Below are positions 61,094-64,000 of a stretch of DNA of 64,000 bases, piece by piece. Source of the stretch: JAUSFM01 sp964343705 (lineage in GTDB: Archaea; Nanobdellota; Nanobdellia; Woesearchaeales; UBA12501). Position numbers and translations under genes: made by a program. The first letter of the stretch is position 1; every line of letters begins with the position of its first letter. The DNA is taken from assembly GCA_964343705.1 (NCBI GenBank), contig CAYFJX010000004.1, forward strand, positions 62,001-126,000. Reading direction: 5' to 3'. The notes below the pieces were generated by a model. It saw only the letters and a list, made by a program, of their open reading frames with translations. It did no database searches and was not told the DNA's origin.

Positions 61094-61172
61094 ATTCCTT
61101 TTTCCTTTTTTTCAATAAACTTTTTAAACAGCACAAGCTATAGTTTATCTATTATACTAAACAGGTGATACA

Positions 61173-61427
61173 ATGGATGATCGAAAATTTGCACGATACG
61201 CGTTTCTGATTGTTGCTGCAGTAGCAATTGTTGGCATGCTCAGTGCTGGTGGAAACCAGACAGCAGTTGGGAAAGCCACTAATATACCAATGCCGGCTGC
61301 ACTTGAAGCTGCAATGGACAAATGTGTTCCGCAACACGATGATGTAAGTCTTGACAAAGCAGAAAAATATTGTGAATGCGTTTACCTTTACGGTGGCGAC
61401 GAAGACTGCGCAAAACATCTTGCATAA
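61173..61427 (+). CDS. Small anchored Cys protein, family member 1
   Basis: An 84-aa protein with N-terminus MDDRKFARYAFLIVAAVAIV, a single hydrophobic helix, then a short outer part with four cysteines (DKCVPQH, KYCECVYL, EDCAKHL). AGGTGATACA precedes the ATG. The helix and its D-R-x-F start recur in the next genes, and the Cys ladder recurs in the gene at 62316. Confidence 0.65.
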   Translation: MDDRKFARYAFLIVAAVAIVGMLSAGGNQTAVGKATNIPMPAALEAAMDKCVPQHDDVSLDKAEKYCECVYLYGGDEDCAKHLA

Positions 61428-61517
61428 TTCTTTTTTTTTCTTTTCTCTTTATTTCTTCAACAAACTTTATAAACAGTAATGCCTATACTATCTTTATTAT
61501 TAAAAAAAGGTGATTGC

Positions 61518-61796
61518 ATGAATGATCGAGACTTTGGAAAATATGCATTTCTTATTGTAGCTGTTGTTGCAGTTGTTGGCCTACTAAGTACAGGTGGTCA
61601 GGATATGACAGGGTTTGCAACAAAAGTAGCTAAAGAAACACAAACTGCTGCTGAACCTGCTCCAAGGACAGCTGCGAATTACTGGTGTGAAAAAGCAAAA
61701 GCAAACTATGCTAATGTGGGTTGTGATCACTTAACTAAACCAACCCCTAAGTGTCAAGTACTTGAAAAAGATGTAGAAGAACATTGCGAGAACTAA
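61518..61796 (+). CDS. Small anchored Cys protein, family member 2
   Basis: A 92-aa protein from ATG 61518 (AAGGTGATTGC before it). Its start NDRDFGKYAFLIVAVVAVVG is nearly the same as member 1, while the outer part differs, with five cysteines (YWCEKAK, GCDHLTK, CQVLEK, HCEN). The next gene begins two bases after its stop. Confidence 0.65.
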   Translation: MNDRDFGKYAFLIVAVVAVVGLLSTGGQDMTGFATKVAKETQTAAEPAPRTAANYWCEKAKANYANVGCDHLTKPTPKCQVLEKDVEEHCEN

Positions 61797-61798
61797 AA

Positions 61799-62311
61799 AT
61801 GGAAAACAGACACTTTGCACGGAATGTATTGTTGCTTATTGTAGCAGTATCACTTGTTGGAGTGCTTCAAGGAAATGACATTGCTGAAGGAGGAGAGATC
61901 ACTGGCAGTGCGATTGTGTCAGGCCACACTGATATGGACGACGAAGCTGCTTACTTCCAATGGGAACAGCGATGTGCTCTTGACACTGCAAAATACGAAG
62001 AAAAATGTGCTGTTGTATATGATAGTTCTGATAAAAGACTTCGTACTGAGAGGCCAGGATGTAATAATTTACGTAACAGAATGCGTAAGTCTTGTGCAAT
62101 GAAAGAAAATTCAGAACGAAACATGGCAGGTACCCAAACTGACAGGGAATTCTTTGCAAAGAACAACGAAGAAGAACGACGTCTTGTTGCTAAATCAACT
62201 CCCACTGGAGCAGTAATTGGGGTTGGTGCAGGGGCTGTACCATTTAGCTTCCTTATTATTGTGGCTGGCTTTGTCGGCTTATTATTATACATACGAAAAG
62301 ATTCGAGGTGA
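61799..62311 (+). CDS. Anchored protein, family member 3, with C-terminal helix
   Basis: A 170-aa protein from ATG 61799. The N-terminus NRHFARNVLLLIVAVSLVGV is again the family helix; the middle is a Cys-containing helical domain (RCALDTAKYEEKCAVVYD, GCNNLRNRMRKSC). A second membrane helix at the C-terminus (FSFLIIVAGFVGLLLYI) gives a two-ended anchor. Confidence 0.65.
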   Translation: MENRHFARNVLLLIVAVSLVGVLQGNDIAEGGEITGSAIVSGHTDMDDEAAYFQWEQRCALDTAKYEEKCAVVYDSSDKRLRTERPGCNNLRNRMRKSCAMKENSERNMAGTQTDREFFAKNNEEERRLVAKSTPTGAVIGVGAGAVPFSFLIIVAGFVGLLLYIRKDSR

Positions 62312-62315
62312 ATGC

Positions 62316-62576
62316 ATGGATTCAAAATACTTACTTAGTGCAGTGGCCATTGTTGCTCTCTTAAGCATGAGTATGATGTTTATGGAGGCAGGCGTGTCAC
62401 CAGTTGGTAAAGCAACTGGGACACCCAGTCTGGGATTGCAACAAGATATTGCTGACTGTACAGAAAGGACTGTTGCAGAAACAGGAGACGATGAAAATGC
62501 TGCGTACCGCTACTGTGAGTGTATAACTGTATACAGTAATAAACTTGACTGTGAGCGATACCTAGGTGTGGAATAA
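62316..62576 (+). CDS. Small anchored Cys protein, family member 4
   Basis: An 86-aa protein from ATG 62316, five bases after the previous stop. It has MDSKYLLSAVAIVALLSMS, then GVSPVGKATGTPS (compare TAVGKATNIPM in member 1), and the Cys ladder ADCTERT, YRYCECITVY, DCERYLG, equal in spacing to member 1. RBS GAGGTGAATGC overlaps the previous stop. Confidence 0.65.
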   Translation: MDSKYLLSAVAIVALLSMSMMFMEAGVSPVGKATGTPSLGLQQDIADCTERTVAETGDDENAAYRYCECITVYSNKLDCERYLGVE

Positions 62577-62609
62577 TTTTTTTTATTCTCTTTCCACTTC
62601 TTTTTTTTC

Positions 62610-62750
62610 TTAGTAGTAATCTTCAAAATCGTAGTATGTGTTGTCGTCTAATTCGTGTTCTGCAAGCTCTTCATCAAACTCGTAATCTATTAGCTTGTCA
62701 ACACGTGGATGGGCAATCCATTGTTCCCACTCTTCACGTCGCATTGGCAT
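62610..62750 (-). CDS. Small acidic protein
   Basis: A 46-aa protein (start MPMRREEWEQWIAHPRVDKL, end DDNTYYDFEDYY) very rich in Asp/Glu/Tyr. GGGGGTG lies upstream of the ATG, and a TATATATAC region lies about 60 bases upstream. It faces the family cluster tail to tail. Its function is unknown. Confidence 0.5.
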   Translation of the reverse strand: MPMRREEWEQWIAHPRVDKLIDYEFDEELAEHELDDNTYYDFEDYY

Positions 62751-63277
62751 AGTTTACACCCCCATGTAATGCCTTAATTAGGGTGAATAAAATATAATAA
62801 AGTGATGTATATATGGTATAACCAAGGTTTCCTAAACTTTAGGTGATGGTCCTTTTTACTTCCTCAATAAATATCAATCTTTCGGAACAGACACCGCTAT
62901 GAAGTGATGGTTGACCTTACCTCGCAGAATTCTTGCTGTAGAACGCTTAATTCGCTTTTTGTTGTTTGAAATTTTTGCGAACTTATCTTCAACTCTTTTG
63001 GCTCAATTTGGAGAGTGTTACACATTGCTTTTGTAATGAAGCAACATTTTGTTATATGGTCTGCATACCCTCAACATTTTGGGAATCGGGGTGCCTCCGA
63101 ACAGACTTCAAGGCAGTGCTACCCCTCAGAAAGACTCTTGGGACACACCCCTTTATTTTGTGAGAAATTGCGTCAACCAGATCGCGAGAGTTGTTGTTAT
63201 TCTTAAGTAATTAAAAAAGAAAAACTTATAAATAATCAGCACTTTTCAATACCAAAAAGTATGATTGAGGTATACTC
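62751..63277. other. Gene-poor stretch with repeat half copy
   Basis: About 530 bases without a supported gene. It holds the promoter of the small acidic gene (TATATATAC, 62807-62815), the half copy of the nested-hairpin element (63085-63151) and the upstream region of the small gene at 63278. Short frames here include one that reads through the repeat and is not credible. Confidence 0.5.
63085..63151. repeat. Nested-hairpin repeat element, right half only
   Basis: About 67 bases nearly identical to 15427-15493 (CGGGGTGCCTCCGAACAGAC, then AAGGCAGTGCTA and GACTCTTGGGACACACCC). The left half needed to form the long stems is absent, so this is a truncated copy. Confidence 0.75.
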
Positions 63278-63427
63278 ATGTCACAAAAGCAATATATCAT
63301 AACAAAAAAGATAGCCAAACAAGGCGATAAGGCAGTTATCTGTATTCCTGCTTTGCTTCAGGAAGAATTAAAACCTTCAACAGTTGTGAAAGTAACTATT
63401 GACGTAATTAAGGAGGCAGGGCAATGA
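63278..63427 (+). CDS. Small AbrB/SpoVT-like protein
   Basis: A 49-aa protein (start MSQKQYIITKKIAKQGDKAV, then IPALLQEELKPSTVVKVTI). Strand-loop-strand with KKIAKQGDKAVICIPA resembles the single swapped-hairpin DNA-binding unit of AbrB-type regulators. Its last codon and stop overlap the next gene's ATG (ATGA), so the two are coupled. Confidence 0.55.
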   Translation: MSQKQYIITKKIAKQGDKAVICIPALLQEELKPSTVVKVTIDVIKEAGQ

Positions 63428-64000
63428 ACGATAATACAAACGACACTTCATTAGTTCCTGTTGATCCTTGGCAAGGAATTTTGGGACAAGCTTATGATGG
63501 TAGTATGGAAAAAGTTTTAAGTGCACATTTTCGCAATGGTTTAGAAGAACTTACTGTTGACGCAAGCACATTAGAGCGACAAAAATCAAAGCTGGAAGAG
63601 TCACGCAGAAAAGATGCTGAAATGCATAAAGTTGCTGTGCTAACTGAAAAAGCAGATTTCAAAGAAAAAAATAGATTGCTTGCACGATTAACTCGTAAAG
63701 TAGTTTTTATAGAACCTGATCATAAACCTTCACTTGAAACGTCTGTTTATGAAAAGGCAGTTGAAGTTGGGCAAACATTGACAGAATATCTTGATAATCT
63801 TAGAAAGTTTGCTTCACAGTTTTCTGTGCTGGGAGAAAGATATCAAAAACTCTGTGAACAACAAACTGAATTGGAACTGAGAAGAGAACAGATAGAACGG
63901 CGTGCTTCAACATATGAGAATGAAGAAAGATTAACAGCCGATTTTATTGGCAAAGTAACAGGTTATTCTAGTTTAGCAGATGCTGATCAGGATGCTTTGG
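63424..64000 (+). CDS. Coiled-coil protein, 3' end outside window
   Basis: The frame is open from ATG 63424 to the window end (192 residues so far). It starts MNDNTNDTSLVPVDPWQGIL and continues with long Glu/Lys/Arg-rich helices (LERQKSKLEESRRKDAEMH; ELELRREQIERRASTYENE). It overlaps the stop of the small AbrB-like gene by four bases. No family recognised. Confidence 0.6.
   Translation, partial: MNDNTNDTSLVPVDPWQGILGQAYDGSMEKVLSAHFRNGLEELTVDASTLERQKSKLEESRRKDAEMHKVAVLTEKADFKEKNRLLARLTRKVVFIEPDHKPSLETSVYEKAVEVGQTLTEYLDNLRKFASQFSVLGERYQKLCEQQTELELRREQIERRASTYENEERLTADFIGKVTGYSSLADADQDAL

Overview
The window is from an archaeon, most likely a DPANN lineage close to Woesearchaeota or Pacearchaeota; the placement is inferred from gene content, not measured. 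Archaeal markers are a thermosome subunit, an archaeal histone, Spt5/NusG, SecE, uL11, Rad50, DtdA-type D-aminoacyl-tRNA deacylase, an archaeal GluRS, an intron-containing tRNA-Tyr with C1-G72, and many genes with a TATA box about 25 bases before the ATG (leaderless mRNAs). The DPANN guess rests on the many lineage-specific proteins, sequon-rich surface proteins, small C-terminally or N-terminally anchored proteins, a tandem histone-fold protein and the density of toxin-antitoxin pairs.

Layout. 0-7 kb: envelope genes (two SGNH hydrolase-like paralogues, a large beta-helix surface protein), DtdA and a histidine phosphatase. 6.9-13.7 kb: information and division genes (uL11, Spt5, SecE, FtsZ, FKBP) interrupted by a tandem pair of orphan proteins and a kinase-like protein. 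13.8-19.7 kb: a VapBC-like pair, orphan proteins, a TrmB regulator beside a membrane protein, a YgiT/DUF4258 pair and a methyltransferase. 19.7-28.8 kb: the most unusual stretch, with a 561-aa orphan and a GHKL ATPase in one operon, tRNA-Tyr, a 436-aa orphan, and a bacterial enhancer-binding-protein-like AAA+ regulator with an intact GAFTGA loop, then an RNase H-fold nuclease. 28.8-35.5 kb: a membrane channel-like protein, a lipoprotein, gene remnants, HicBA, a protein with a sigma-70 region 1.2-like segment, and a PLP decarboxylase. 35.5-43 kb: an Ig-like membrane protein, Rad50, a HAD phosphatase and a sugar isomerase. 43-55.3 kb: CMP kinase, thermosome, coiled-coil proteins, an AbrB/RelE pair, a CYTH protein, histones, DUF1385, GluRS and a Cas4/RecB-like nuclease. 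55.4-56.1 kb: a tRNA island in which three tRNA genes each carry an apparent intron in the T-loop, interspersed with tRNA-like fragments. 56.5-64 kb: hydrolase, nucleotidyltransferase, HIT protein and a run of small anchored, cysteine-containing proteins.

Two families of structured repeats run through the window: a roughly 130-base hairpin element in four intergenic copies between 46 and 60.3 kb, and a nested-hairpin element at 15.3 kb with a half copy at 63.1 kb.

The strongest candidates for something new are (1) bacterial-style regulatory machinery (a sigma-54-activator-like AAA+ protein and a sigma-70 region 1.2-like protein) in an organism expected to lack both sigma factors, with a wing-like sequence element recurring in neighbouring proteins, and (2) the clustered T-loop introns. 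All functional statements come from reading motifs by eye; no database search was run.
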